DNA from: Alphaproteobacteria bacterium
GTDB taxonomy: Bacteria; Pseudomonadota; Alphaproteobacteria; Rhizobiales; Rhizobiaceae
Assembly: GCA_024280375.1 (NCBI GenBank)
Contig: JAJRQF010000126.1
Coordinates: 1 to 44,059, forward strand
Length of the DNA stretch: 44,059 nucleotides
Direction of reading: 5' to 3'
Shown here: piece after piece, positions 33,207 to 42,548 of the stretch
How the letters are laid out: the number at the start of each line of letters is the position of its first letter
How positions within the stretch are numbered: the first letter of the stretch is position 1
Notes under the pieces: model-generated
Databases searched by the model: none
Told to the model about the DNA's origin: nothing
Seen by the model: the letters and a program-made list of their open reading frames with translations, nothing else
Program-made: the position numbers and the translations under genes

Positions 33207-33884
33207 CTAGAGTTTTTCGTCGCTAGATTCTTGAATATAGTAACCCACAGATCGAACTGACTTCACAGTGTAGCCTGTATCAGGTTTTTTCTTTAGTTTA
33301 TTGCGTATATTTGTAATATGGACATCGTATTTCCGATCCCCATACTCCCACTCTTTATCATCTACATGTCGCGCCAACTCGTTTCTGGTGACTGTTTTGC
33401 CTTTGTGCATCACTAGATAGTTTATAATTTTATGCTCTGTATGCGTGAGTAGAATATCATCAAAAACTGTAGGAACAGTAGACAATACTTTCTTCTTGAC
33501 CTCCGTGGCTTGTGTAATGCGCAATGTAAGACGGGCAGCGAATTCTGCGTAGGAAAAGGGCACATGCAGAACGTCATCCGCGCCAGCAGAAAAAGCGCCA
33601 AAAATACTCTTTTCGGAGTTGATGTGATCTAACACAATTATTGTCCAATGAGCCATTTGCGCGCGGCTATACTTGATCAAATTATGGCATTTACCCACAT
33701 CATCGCTATTGCCGATTACAAGTAGCCCGGGCCTGTTCTGTGATTCAATTATCCGCTGAGCGCAAGGTGGTTCAGAACATCTTATGGTATCCTCAAACCC
33801 TAAGCTTTCTAACTGGCTAGCGATCTCTTTGCGCAAACCCGCTTTTTTCTCCACCAGGATCGCTAGCTTTAGTTCTCCAGCCAT
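33207..33884 (-). CDS. OmpR-type regulator with receiver lacking the phospho-acceptor
   Basis: From ATG 33884 (GAGG just upstream) the 225-residue product has a receiver-like half (KLAILVEKKAGLRKEIA; GAFSAGADDVLHVPFSYAEF) and a winged-helix half (LLTHTEHKIINYLVMHKGKT; YDVHITNIRNKLKKK; VRSVGYYIQE). At the phospho-acceptor position the sequence is LLVIGNSDD with no aspartate in the LLD place, the N-terminal acidic pair is missing (VEKK), and the KP pair is VP. It is therefore likely phosphorylation-independent, like the regulator at 2232, though the two are not close copies. The frame opens earlier at 33935 but without a ribosome site. Confidence 0.85.
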   Translation of the reverse strand: MAGELKLAILVEKKAGLRKEIASQLESLGFEDTIRCSEPPCAQRIIESQNRPGLLVIGNSDDVGKCHNLIKYSRAQMAHWTIIVLDHINSEKSIFGAFSAGADDVLHVPFSYAEFAARLTLRITQATEVKKKVLSTVPTVFDDILLTHTEHKIINYLVMHKGKTVTRNELARHVDDKEWEYGDRKYDVHITNIRNKLKKKPDTGYTVKSVRSVGYYIQESSDEKL

Positions 33885-34302
33885 TTTTCCTCGCGGCAAG
33901 TTGTCTATCTGTCTGTACTCGTTACTCTTTCTCAAAAACTTAAATGTGCATTAGCGTCTTCTTAATAAGACCTTATAATCAAAGTGAGGTAATAAAGCTA
34001 GACTTAAGATTGAGTAAACTTGAACGCAACAATTTTAAGTAGAGAATTTCTAGCGAAATAGGACTGCCCTGGAAATGGTAAGGCTATGCTAGTTCTTTCA
34101 ATAAGTATTTCAGTTTTGTGCCGTTGTATAGCCAAAGAATAGGGTACCGCAAAAGTAAAAATTACTAAATATCTCGAATGGCTTAATGGCATGATACCAG
34201 AAGCACAAAAATTCGCACAGAGGCCGTTAACATTAGGGTTTATCCGATGGCTAAAAATTTAGGCAGTCAGAAAATGCTCCCCTTTAAGTAGTAACTAGGC
34301 TA
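33885..34302. other. 418-bp intergenic region between flgL and the OmpR-type regulator
   Basis: No credible gene is seen. A 62-codon frame (34004-34192, minus) has no ribosome site and no recognisable features. The region must hold the promoter of the regulator at 33207 and the end of the flgE-flgK-flgL transcript; a weak AGTAG/CTACT stem just past the flgL stop is the only terminator-like element. Confidence 0.5.
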
Positions 34303-35385
34303 CTATAGGAAATTTAAGATTGAAAGATTTGATAGACGGGAGGTGACTGTATAAGTGGCTTGAAGCTGGGTTTCCAACAGTAGAATGCGGCTTGAGGCTT
34401 CATATAAGTCAACCCCTTCCAAATTATTAATACGGGAGTTGAAGACATCTCCCAGACTTACCTGGGCCGAAATTCTTTCATCCAATGCCTGTTGCTGTGA
34501 CCCAAGTTTGGCCTCTACTTCGATCAGGCCGGAAACCCCGCTGGACAGTGCACTGATAGCATTGGACATCCAAGCATCATAGGCTTCACCATCACCAATT
34601 GTGCTAACATCAATTGCAGCGATCATCGATAGCCCGCGCAATACATCTGTAAACGCTGGGTCATTCGCCTGTATCCCGTAAGATAGAGTTGTGTTTTTGT
34701 CAATTTGGCTTTTGAGTCTCGGTGTTGCTGCTCCCCCTGATTGCTGCAGGGGCGATCCGTTGAAAAATGTGGCTTCAAAATTTCGATCAGGATTTATGGA
34801 ATCTGTACTGGAAAAAATATCCTCCAGTACGCTTGCTTTTTGCGCCGCATCGGTACCGTCTGCAAAGCCACCACCAATAACATTCGCCAGAACATCGCTG
34901 GGTGATAATCCGGTGTCTGCGTCAACACCTTCCCATTTTTGCAAAGGTATTTGACCACTATCAATTCCTGCAAACAAAGCTGTATTTTGATATGTTGTAT
35001 TGAGCTGTCCAGTTAGTTGCTCAATGGCGGCAAGTGCGGCCGCCTGTAGACCAGATGCGCTGGTTGTTGGCGCGTTGGCATTGGGAGTGGCAATATTAAG
35101 AAAATCTTGGGTGATGTCACGAATACCGCTCAGTGTTAATGCGGTGACATCAAGTTTGTTTGCCAACAACTCATTGGATGAAATATAATCTTCATTACGG
35201 CTAAACTGCATGCGCAATGCGAGAACCTCGGAAGACTGGAAACCAAGAGATCGATAGACATCGGATTTCAGCCCGGTGGCTACTTCCAATGAAACAGTGT
35301 TCAGCTGATTTTGCAGATCACTGGTCTGGCTGCGCCAAGTAGCCAATAAATCGTATGTCGAACTGGCGCGGACAATGCCAACCAT
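34303..35385 (-). CDS. flgL: hook-filament junction protein FlgL
   Basis: The 360-residue product has flagellin-like ends: STYDLLATWRSQTSDLQNQL and VSLEVATGLKSDVY at the start and SSRILLLETQLQATYTVTSR near the end, with a non-flagellin middle, as in FlgL. FlgL joins the hook to the filament. It follows flgK by 13 bp on the minus strand and is last in that group. It would depend on FlgN for export; flgN is frameshifted at the left end. Confidence 0.92.
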   Translation of the reverse strand: MVGIVRASSTYDLLATWRSQTSDLQNQLNTVSLEVATGLKSDVYRSLGFQSSEVLALRMQFSRNEDYISSNELLANKLDVTALTLSGIRDITQDFLNIATPNANAPTTSASGLQAAALAAIEQLTGQLNTTYQNTALFAGIDSGQIPLQKWEGVDADTGLSPSDVLANVIGGGFADGTDAAQKASVLEDIFSSTDSINPDRNFEATFFNGSPLQQSGGAATPRLKSQIDKNTTLSYGIQANDPAFTDVLRGLSMIAAIDVSTIGDGEAYDAWMSNAISALSSGVSGLIEVEAKLGSQQQALDERISAQVSLGDVFNSRINNLEGVDLYEASSRILLLETQLQATYTVTSRLSNLSILNFL

Positions 35386-35398
35386 GTTTATAACTCCA

Positions 35399-36811
35399 TC
35401 ATATAGCGGCCAATAATGCGTCGAGCATCTGGCCTATAGACTGCGTGACCTGAGCATTTGCCGCATAGTTTTGCTCAATCACAATCAATTGCTGCAATTC
35501 TGAATCCAAATTAACACCTTGAACCCCCAATCGCGCCGATTGTGCCACTTGCGCTTTCCCGCCGAGTTCCTCGGCATTTATTTGAGCATCGATTTGAACC
35601 AGTTTCTGATCGGCAATCATTCCTGCTAAATAGTCTGCAATTTCGACTGTACTGCCCTGCCCTGCTTGCGGATCAAAGCTTTGTGCAGTTTCAAATATCG
35701 CCAGAAAACCTAAGGGCTGCGTGCTATCGCCTGCGGGACCTTCGATTGCGGCCCCTACCCCGTCCCTAATGCGCCAAATATCGCCGCCTCTGTTTGGGTC
35801 AACAGCAGCATTTACCGTCAACCTACCCGCTAACCCCTCAAGCTGAGAAGGATTGTAAGCTGCGCCCTGATCGGTAAAGAATCCGGCCTGTCCGGAGGAA
35901 AGAGACGTGTCAGCGGACTCGAAGCTTTCGACCAAGACCCGTGCGAATTCATCCAGTTGCAGTTTCATCTGCGGAATGATGTCATCTTTTAAGTCAAACC
36001 ATCCGGCCAATTGGCCCTGGCTAAAACCACGAACGCCTGTCTTGTTAGGGGTAATTTCGGTATTACCAACCTTTAGATGGCCAAGAGACGTGTCATAGCT
36101 GACGTTAAAAGCCGTCCCCTTATCCAACAACAATGTTCCTTGGCTTGTTGTGATTCCCACTTTGCCGTCGGAACTGGTTCTAACATTGATATTCACTAGA
36201 ACCGAGAGAGCGTCTATTTCCAATGCTCTCTCGTCTTGCAGTGAAGCTTTGAAATTATTGGCTTGTGGTTCATTGCCAATCTGAATGTTCAACTGAGCAA
36301 TTTTGTTCAGATGCTCATTCACCAGACCCACATCATTATTTATTCCAGCAGTTACCGATTGCAGGGTTTGATCCAAGGTATTGGATGCATCATTCAGGGT
36401 TTTTGCCAACCCCAATGACGAAGCAAGCACGTTGTTCTGTAATGATGTGTCCGCTGGCGAATTGCTTAACAACCCGAATCCCGAGTACAGGTTTGAAAAT
36501 TGGCCAGCAATGGAAAGGCTGTCCGCAGGATCGCCCAATCGAAAGGAATAGTTGTCCAACTCACTGGCGATGACACCCTGCCGGGCTACACCGGCTAATT
36601 CAGATCTGAACAAACGATCGAGGCTGCTGTTCACCTCACGGGTTACGCCGGTAACCAACACCCCGCCGCCTGGGGCGCTTTCGGTGCTGAGGGTGCGTCT
36701 GACATATCCCTGCCGGTTTGCGTTGGCTATATTGGCGGCCGTTAGCTCTGCCCATCGAGCAGTCGCGACAAGGCCGCTGTTGCTGTTTCTGAATGCAGTT
36801 GAAATACCCAA
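35399..36811 (-). CDS. flgK: hook-filament junction protein FlgK
   Basis: The 470-residue product shows the axial-protein N-terminus AELTAANIANANRQGYVRRT and the C-terminal motif VNLDSELQQLIVIEQNYAANAQ, with the large variable middle of FlgK (DDIIPQMKLQLDEFARVLVE). FlgK is the first junction protein on the hook. It follows flgE by 72 bp, a gap that carries inverted repeats. Length is within the family range. Confidence 0.93.
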   Translation of the reverse strand: MGISTAFRNSNSGLVATARWAELTAANIANANRQGYVRRTLSTESAPGGGVLVTGVTREVNSSLDRLFRSELAGVARQGVIASELDNYSFRLGDPADSLSIAGQFSNLYSGFGLLSNSPADTSLQNNVLASSLGLAKTLNDASNTLDQTLQSVTAGINNDVGLVNEHLNKIAQLNIQIGNEPQANNFKASLQDERALEIDALSVLVNINVRTSSDGKVGITTSQGTLLLDKGTAFNVSYDTSLGHLKVGNTEITPNKTGVRGFSQGQLAGWFDLKDDIIPQMKLQLDEFARVLVESFESADTSLSSGQAGFFTDQGAAYNPSQLEGLAGRLTVNAAVDPNRGGDIWRIRDGVGAAIEGPAGDSTQPLGFLAIFETAQSFDPQAGQGSTVEIADYLAGMIADQKLVQIDAQINAEELGGKAQVAQSARLGVQGVNLDSELQQLIVIEQNYAANAQVTQSIGQMLDALLAAI

Positions 36812-36833
36812 GGGCTTTCCTTTTCTTCTAGCT

Positions 36834-36893
36834 TAAAGCGCTCCAACATAAGTCGAAACGCTTTAGTCACTCAAGCGGTTGAACTAGCGTTTC
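36834..36893 (-). promoter_or_regulatory. inverted repeats between flgE and flgK
   Basis: GAAACGCT (36855-36862) and AGCGTTTC (36886-36893) are perfect inverted arms around the flgE stop, and TAAAGCG (36834-36840) is inverted again as CGCTTTA (36859-36865). They can form alternative stems in the message between the hook gene and the junction-protein genes, as in an attenuator or processing site. Confidence 0.4.
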
Positions 36894-38188
36894 AATCGTG
36901 TGGTCTCGTCCAGCATCTCATCAACAGTTGTGATGATTTTTGCGTTCGACGAATAGGCCCGTTGAACACGGATAAGATCCGTTAGTTCCTGCGCAATTTC
37001 AACATTGGAACTCTCCAGCACCCCGGTTGAAATTGTTCCGAGACCATCAGTTCCCGCAGTAGACAAGAGCGCTGCACCAGACGCGCGGGTTGTGCGAAAA
37101 GTATTACCATTGGCAACTTCCATCCCGACAGCGTTGCTAACATGCGATAGTGGAATAGAGAAAAGAGCTTCACGTTTGCCATTGTCAAATAGGCCAAAAA
37201 TGTTACCGTTTTCATCAATTTCTGTTCTTTGTAAATTGCCGGATGCAGACCCGTCGGCGATGACATCAATGGAAGTGTAATCCCCTGAAAACTGGGTCAT
37301 TCCACCAAAGGTGTTTGGGGCACCGGTTACTACCGTCAAAACCTGGGGGGCCACACCATTGTCGATTGTCAGTGTTGCAATTCCTGTTGCGACATCAAAT
37401 GAAAATGCCGCGGGTGCTGTGGCCGTGCTGGTTACCCCAGAATACAACGACGGTGATCCGGCGTTCGCACCGCTATCGTTAAACTCTACAGTGACTGACC
37501 CATAAGCGTTACCTGCAGAATCTTCAAACGTCAGATCCCACGTATTTTCAGTGGATGTCGGTTGCCATAAAAATTGCAATCGGCCTGCCTCTCCCAAGGG
37601 AGAGAAAAACTCGGCTGAGGATGCAAAAGGATCGCCGGGTGTCGTTACCCCTGCTTCCTGTGATGGTAGGTTTCCGGCAAGTGACACGGCTGAAGTCGGC
37701 GCTCCGGGGGACAACCCAGTGTCGACGTTCACTGTACGCAGGTCTGCAAAGCTGTTTGCATCTACTGCACCCAAGGTGCCATCGGATCCATATGGGAAGC
37801 CTGCCAAATAAAATCCCGCTGCATTACGCAAGTCGCCGTTCGCATCTGGTCGGAAAGACCCTGCTCGTGTTAGAGCGTAGTTGGCCACATTTGGATCATT
37901 TGGCACTTTAGACACTACAAAAAACCCGTCTCCCCTGACTGCCATATCTGTGGCAGACCCGGTTCCAAATATTTCTGCACCCTCAGACATATCCAACGTC
38001 GAAACAGCGTACACGCTATTGGATGCAGATCCTTGGGCGCCTTCAGATGTTGATGTCACCATCTGGGCAAAAGTTCGCCGGTACCCAGCTGTGTTGGAAT
38101 TCGCGATGTTATCAGAAATGTTACCAATTGCCGCCGCATTGGCAAGCAATCCGCTGACACCTGTTTGCATTGCGTTTGAGATGCTCAT
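36884..38188 (-). CDS. flgE: flagellar hook protein FlgE
   Basis: The 434-residue product has the axial N-terminus GNISDNIANSNTAGYRRTFAQ, the middle ADMAVRGDGFFVV-like block (residues about 80-93) and the C-terminal SSNVEIAQELTDLIRVQRAYS. The length and the D1/D2 insert rich in Gly, Ser and Thr fit FlgE. It is the hook subunit. It lies upstream of flgK and 104 bp after the TPR-protein gene. No flgD (hook cap) is in the window. Confidence 0.94.
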   Translation of the reverse strand: MSISNAMQTGVSGLLANAAAIGNISDNIANSNTAGYRRTFAQMVTSTSEGAQGSASNSVYAVSTLDMSEGAEIFGTGSATDMAVRGDGFFVVSKVPNDPNVANYALTRAGSFRPDANGDLRNAAGFYLAGFPYGSDGTLGAVDANSFADLRTVNVDTGLSPGAPTSAVSLAGNLPSQEAGVTTPGDPFASSAEFFSPLGEAGRLQFLWQPTSTENTWDLTFEDSAGNAYGSVTVEFNDSGANAGSPSLYSGVTSTATAPAAFSFDVATGIATLTIDNGVAPQVLTVVTGAPNTFGGMTQFSGDYTSIDVIADGSASGNLQRTEIDENGNIFGLFDNGKREALFSIPLSHVSNAVGMEVANGNTFRTTRASGAALLSTAGTDGLGTISTGVLESSNVEIAQELTDLIRVQRAYSSNAKIITTVDEMLDETTRLKR

Positions 38189-38292
38189 GCCTATCTCCCT
38201 TTTATAGTAGGATTTTGTTTTCAGGTATTAGATGGTCATGAGATGTTTAGAAGTTGTTAAAATTTTCTATTTTTATGAAACGCAGTCAAATT

Positions 38293-40221
38293 CTATTGCG
38301 ATGATGTGTTAATAATCTCCATGACATCTAATACACGCGCGGCGGTGGAGAGGTCATCTGTTATGGCATCTTTTCGCAAAACACTCCCCATCTCGTTCTC
38401 ATCAAATAAACTTTTGGCAATTTCCTGCCATTGGGGCGAATCGGTTAGATCGGGAAAAACATCAACCAGTTTGAGTGCCAATTCGGCATCCTTTTCTCGA
38501 TAGGCAGCCAGTAACATGTTCAAGGCGTCAGTGAAGGAAAACAAATCTGTGCCCTGCTCCCAAAATAAATTGTAAGTCTCAAGAGCATTTTCCCAATCTT
38601 CCAAGGAGAAATATGCCTTTGCTTTGATTCGCAAGTAATCGTTGGAAGGTTTAAGTGCCTTTTCCTTTAATATAGCACTTAGATTGCCAGTAAGATTGTA
38701 CAACTCGGCTTTCAGGAATGTAAATTCATCGGCTAATTCCAGTTTTGAACTTTGGGGGCCAATTGCCAACGCAGAAAACGCCTCTTCATATTGTCCACCA
38801 CGCAATAATGCTTTGGCATATTTGAGCCTCAGTTTATCCAGCCTTTCGACTTCTACTTCAAATAAGCCGAGGTCTTGAGCAACCGACAAGTAGTTATAAG
38901 TAGTGTCGTATTCTCTTGCAGCCTCGTTAGAGGCCCCAATCTTTAGCAGCCGATCAGCAAACAATTCCGAGAACTCTCCGAATCCAATTTGAAATCTATA
39001 GTCGTCAGCAATGCGTTGGTGGCCCATGATAAAATCCGACACCCCGATTTTTCCGGAAGCCCCTTTTTCATAAAAACCCTTTAGCAAGAAAGTGGCCTGT
39101 TCCTTGGCCGCCAATGTTGATGCTTCATCCTGATTCATATAAATGATTTCACCAAGAATTTCCAATGCAGCAGCTACGTCACCCAAGGTCAATTCCGCTT
39201 CAATTAACCGATTAAGTGTTGTTGTGTAGAGCGAGTCCCCGCGCCACGCAAAACGACTCTGGGCCAGCAATTCGCGTATTTCTTCTGGCGTTAGCGTATT
39301 GGTTTTCGCACCCAATTCAACCAGAGCCAGCCGTGCGCGATGTGCCCATTGATCGCCCCCTTTGGATGCCCTGACATAATTATCGAATGCGACAAGATAG
39401 TCTTCTCCTGTCTCAGCGGTTCGCCCCAGCAAATACTGATAAGCATTGCTGTCCTTTAGGCGGTGGTTTTTTGTGAAGAGCAGCGCAAATTCTTTGGCTG
39501 CTCCCCAATTCCTTGTTCCGATCGCCGCCTCGAGTAGCTGGGGAAGCGTCAGCGCTTCGATAGGCCCTGTTAAGGCGGCAAGCTCTTTAGCGGCCTGCTT
39601 TAATAATGGTTTTGCCTTTTGCAGGTTTTCCTTGCGGATGTAATATAACGATCGGAACAAGGCGTGATTAGGCCATACCTTCTGTTCTTCCAGAATTTCA
39701 ATTTCTCTTTCTGACAGAGTTTGGCCACTATGGTCTAGAACATTGACGGAAATGGATAACGCCAGCTTGCGAGCGTTCTGCTCTTGCGACAGGCCGGCGG
39801 GGTCAAGGGCGCTTAAAATGGATCTGCTTTCTAAAAGCAGTGCATAAGATAGAAAAAACTCCGAGAGATCCAGCAACGCGTCGGCATTCTCAGCAGACAA
39901 AGAAAGCCCAGCTTCGTTCTCATCTATTCTCTGGATCAAGTGCCGCCTTGTTTCTATAAATCCACGGGCTTGGAATTTTTTTAAATCAAGTGTGGTTGGC
40001 CGCAACTCGGGAGGTGTTGAAGTTGGCATATCCAAGTGTACAGGTGCGGCCATGTTTACTGTCGTTATCGTGTCCGCCTTCATAGGTTCAGGTATAACTT
40101 CCTTACGGGCCGGTTTATGGGCATCCCCTTCTATCATAGGCATGGGTTCTGCGGCCACAGCTGCCGAGATCAGCAAGGCATGGCAAAAGATCAATGAACA
40201 TATGCATTCTTTAAGATTCAA
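38293..40221 (-). CDS. exported TPR-repeat protein, flagellar cluster, function unknown
   Basis: The 642-residue product has a signal peptide (CSLIFCHALLISAAVAAEP) followed by a proline/threonine-rich linker (residues 25-75) and a long helical repeat region to the end (ESRSILSALDPAGLSQEQ; AVALEILGEIIYMN-like; YLSVAQDLGLFEVEVERLD; DWENALETYNLFWEQG). It is probably periplasmic. The rhizobial motor protein MotC is also a large exported protein served by MotE, and a MotE-like gene exists at 3365, so a MotC-like role is possible but unproven. It heads the minus-strand group with flgE, flgK and flgL and diverges from flgF. Confidence 0.8.
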   Translation of the reverse strand: MNLKECICSLIFCHALLISAAVAAEPMPMIEGDAHKPARKEVIPEPMKADTITTVNMAAPVHLDMPTSTPPELRPTTLDLKKFQARGFIETRRHLIQRIDENEAGLSLSAENADALLDLSEFFLSYALLLESRSILSALDPAGLSQEQNARKLALSISVNVLDHSGQTLSEREIEILEEQKVWPNHALFRSLYYIRKENLQKAKPLLKQAAKELAALTGPIEALTLPQLLEAAIGTRNWGAAKEFALLFTKNHRLKDSNAYQYLLGRTAETGEDYLVAFDNYVRASKGGDQWAHRARLALVELGAKTNTLTPEEIRELLAQSRFAWRGDSLYTTTLNRLIEAELTLGDVAAALEILGEIIYMNQDEASTLAAKEQATFLLKGFYEKGASGKIGVSDFIMGHQRIADDYRFQIGFGEFSELFADRLLKIGASNEAAREYDTTYNYLSVAQDLGLFEVEVERLDKLRLKYAKALLRGGQYEEAFSALAIGPQSSKLELADEFTFLKAELYNLTGNLSAILKEKALKPSNDYLRIKAKAYFSLEDWENALETYNLFWEQGTDLFSFTDALNMLLAAYREKDAELALKLVDVFPDLTDSPQWQEIAKSLFDENEMGSVLRKDAITDDLSTAARVLDVMEIINTSSQ

Positions 40222-40299
40222 GTCGGCCTCTATTGTTGTTAAAACTATTTATACTTGATTTATTCTAAATTTAAAGCCAGAATGTACAAGAATAAAAAA

Positions 40300-40314
40300 T
40301 TAACCATGGCTTAT
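40300..40314. promoter_or_regulatory. near-consensus CtrA box upstream of flgF
   Basis: TTAA (40300-40303), seven bases CCATGGC, then TTAT (40311-40314) match the CtrA box with one mismatch. It stands 21 bp before the flgF start in the divergent gap with the TPR-protein gene, so it could control both. Confidence 0.4.
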
Positions 40315-40335
40315 GTTGCATAGTTAAGGAGAATC

Positions 40336-41073
40336 ATGGAAGGTTCAACACCTGTATCGCTGTCTTTGACATCAGTGCTAAAGCACGAGCTGGACCTGAC
40401 GGCCAATAATATTGCCAACTCAAATACCGCGGGTTTCAAAGGTGAACGGCTGTCGTTTGATTCATTTGTGGTTAAGTCTGGCAACACCGATACGTCCTTT
40501 GTTATTGATAAAGGCTCCTTTGTCGATGACAGACAGGGACCAGTGAGCTACACAGGCAACCCGCTTGATTTGGCCCTGCAAGGTGAAGGCTGGTTTTCCT
40601 ACGAGACATCCGAAGGTCAGATATCTTACGGCCGAAACGGTCAGTTTCGGGTGGATGCACTGGGAAGTCTTGTCACAATGAACGGCGACAAAGTGCTGGA
40701 CGATGGCGGAGGAGAAATTGTCTTCCCGCCCGATACAGCCAGCGCCGCTATAATATCTGCCGACGGCACAATATCTGCAAATGGTGCGGGTACGATTGCT
40801 AAAATCGGGATCTACTCTCTGCCCGATCTGCAATCTTATGAACGTATCGGCGCAGGCCGGTTCGTACCTCCCGAAGGCAGAACTTCGATGGCGTACATTG
40901 ATGACACTACCCGCGTCACTCAGGGCGCCATCGAAGGCAGTAACGTTCAGCCGGTGCTTGAAATGGCGCGGCTGATCAATATCCAGCAAGCCTATCAAAG
41001 GTCAACCAAACTAATGGATGGCGAGGATGAGTTGCGTCGTAAAGCTCTGCAGCAAATTAGCCGTAATGTCTAA
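40336..41073 (+). CDS. flgF: flagellar rod protein FlgF
   Basis: The 245-residue product has the axial-protein motif LTANNIANSNTAGFKGERLS, the block LDLALQGEGWFSYET and the C-terminal SNVQPVLEMARLINIQQAYQ. FlgF is a proximal rod subunit. AAGGAG lies before ATG 40336. First gene of the group flgF-flgG-flgA-flgH. Confidence 0.95.
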   Translation: MEGSTPVSLSLTSVLKHELDLTANNIANSNTAGFKGERLSFDSFVVKSGNTDTSFVIDKGSFVDDRQGPVSYTGNPLDLALQGEGWFSYETSEGQISYGRNGQFRVDALGSLVTMNGDKVLDDGGGEIVFPPDTASAAIISADGTISANGAGTIAKIGIYSLPDLQSYERIGAGRFVPPEGRTSMAYIDDTTRVTQGAIEGSNVQPVLEMARLINIQQAYQRSTKLMDGEDELRRKALQQISRNV

Positions 41074-41098
41074 CCAGCCGAACCAATAAGGAAACAAA

Positions 41099-41884
41099 AT
41101 GAAAGCTCTCGGAATTGCCGCTACCGGAATGCTGGCACAACAAACAAACGTGGATGTGATTTCCAACAACATCGCAAACGCAAATACGACGGGCTTTAAA
41201 AGTAGTCGGGCCGCATTTCAGGACTTGATCTATGAAACCATCAAACGTGAAGGCGCACTTACCTCAGATCAAGGCTCTACCCGCCCGACCGGAGTCGATA
41301 TTGGTTTGGGCGTTCAAACCGCGGGAACAATTCGCCTTAATACCCAGGGCGGGTTGCTATCCACGAATAATCAACTTGATATGGCGATCGACGGTCAGGG
41401 CTATTTCACCATCAATCTGCCAAATGGCGGCCTTGCCTATACACGGGACGGCGCGTTCCAGCTTTCTGCGGAAGGTGTCTTAGTCAACCTTCAGGGCTAT
41501 GAAATGGCACCGGGCATCAATATTCCCGAGAATACGGTTAAAATTGAAATGAGTGAACAAGGTATTGTAATGGCCTTCGTAGAAGATGACCCAGTTCCAG
41601 TGGAGTTGGGCCAAGTTACCTTAAGCACATTCACCAATAGTGCCGGCCTAAAAGCTCTGGGTAACAACTTGCTGCAAGCAACATCAGCTTCTGGTGATCC
41701 CATTCAGGCCAATCCCGGCGATCCCGGTATTGGGATTATCCGGCAAGGGTTCCTCGAAACCTCAAATGTGGACATCATCCAGCAGATTACTGCCCTGATT
41801 GCAGCACAGCGGGCCTATGAAATGAACTCCAAAACCATAGAAACTGCAGACCAGATGTTGTCAGCGGCCAACCAGATACGATAA
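41099..41884 (+). CDS. flgG: flagellar distal rod protein FlgG
   Basis: The 261-residue product starts MKALGIAATGMLAQQTNVDV, has NNIANANTTGFKSSRAAFQD and LDMAIDGQGYFTINLPNG, and ends with SNVDIIQQITALIAAQRAYE, all standard for FlgG. It builds the distal rod that spans the P and L rings. AAGGAA precedes ATG 41099. flgA starts one base after its stop. Confidence 0.98.
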   Translation: MKALGIAATGMLAQQTNVDVISNNIANANTTGFKSSRAAFQDLIYETIKREGALTSDQGSTRPTGVDIGLGVQTAGTIRLNTQGGLLSTNNQLDMAIDGQGYFTINLPNGGLAYTRDGAFQLSAEGVLVNLQGYEMAPGINIPENTVKIEMSEQGIVMAFVEDDPVPVELGQVTLSTFTNSAGLKALGNNLLQATSASGDPIQANPGDPGIGIIRQGFLETSNVDIIQQITALIAAQRAYEMNSKTIETADQMLSAANQIR

Positions 41885-41885
41885 A

Positions 41886-42548
41886 ATGAAAAACCTTCTG
41901 ATCCATCTTTGGTTAGCGCAGCTCGTATTTTTCAATGCAGCAAGCGCGGAATCGCTTGAAGTCCTGATTCAGGAGGAAGCTACCGAGGTTTATGGGAGCG
42001 CTATGCCGGACAACAGCACTTTCAATATTTTGCTGCAATCGGGTGGCTTAAAAGAGGCCGTCGTCATCGCCGCTTTTTGGATGGATAGAAACACTGGGCA
42101 GTTTGTGGCCAACGCTGCAACCCCAGACGGTAAGTTGAAGCGGGTAAAGGGCGTGGCAATTCTGTCTATCGAAGTGCCCGTGCCTGTACGTCGTCTGCTG
42201 CCTGACGAAATAATCACACACCAGGACATTGCAATCGAAATTCTACCTTACACCCGGGTTGGCAGCTACGCCGCGATTAACCTTGATGAGGTGATTGGCA
42301 AACAGGTACAGCGGCTGTTGCCAAAAGGCCGGCCGATTATGACTCAATCGATAATTAACCCGCTGGTCATAGACCGAGGGGACAAAATAGAAATTCGGTA
42401 TACGGATGGTCCTATAACCCTCACGGCGCCAGGCCGCGCGCTCGCGGATGCGTCGCGTGGGCAAGAAATAAAAATCGTAAACCTAGTTGGAAACACTATC
42501 CTCGTGGGCATTGCTTCCGCAGAGGGGATTGTAGAGATTATCAGATGA
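41886..42548 (+). CDS. flgA: P-ring assembly chaperone FlgA
   Basis: The 220-residue product has a signal peptide (LLIHLWLAQLVFFNAASA) and a C-terminal SAF-type region (VRRLLPDEIITHQDIAIE; RLLPKGRPIMTQSIINP; VGNTILVGIASAEGIVEI). FlgA is a periplasmic helper for FlgI polymerisation; flgI is at 913 in this window. The stop overlaps the flgH start by 4 bp. Confidence 0.93.
   Translation: MKNLLIHLWLAQLVFFNAASAESLEVLIQEEATEVYGSAMPDNSTFNILLQSGGLKEAVVIAAFWMDRNTGQFVANAATPDGKLKRVKGVAILSIEVPVPVRRLLPDEIITHQDIAIEILPYTRVGSYAAINLDEVIGKQVQRLLPKGRPIMTQSIINPLVIDRGDKIEIRYTDGPITLTAPGRALADASRGQEIKIVNLVGNTILVGIASAEGIVEIIR

Noticed and set aside
34004-34192. 62-codon open frame on the minus strand between flgL and the regulator
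   Set aside because: No ribosome binding site, no recognisable domain, and biased only as random AT-rich sequence would be.
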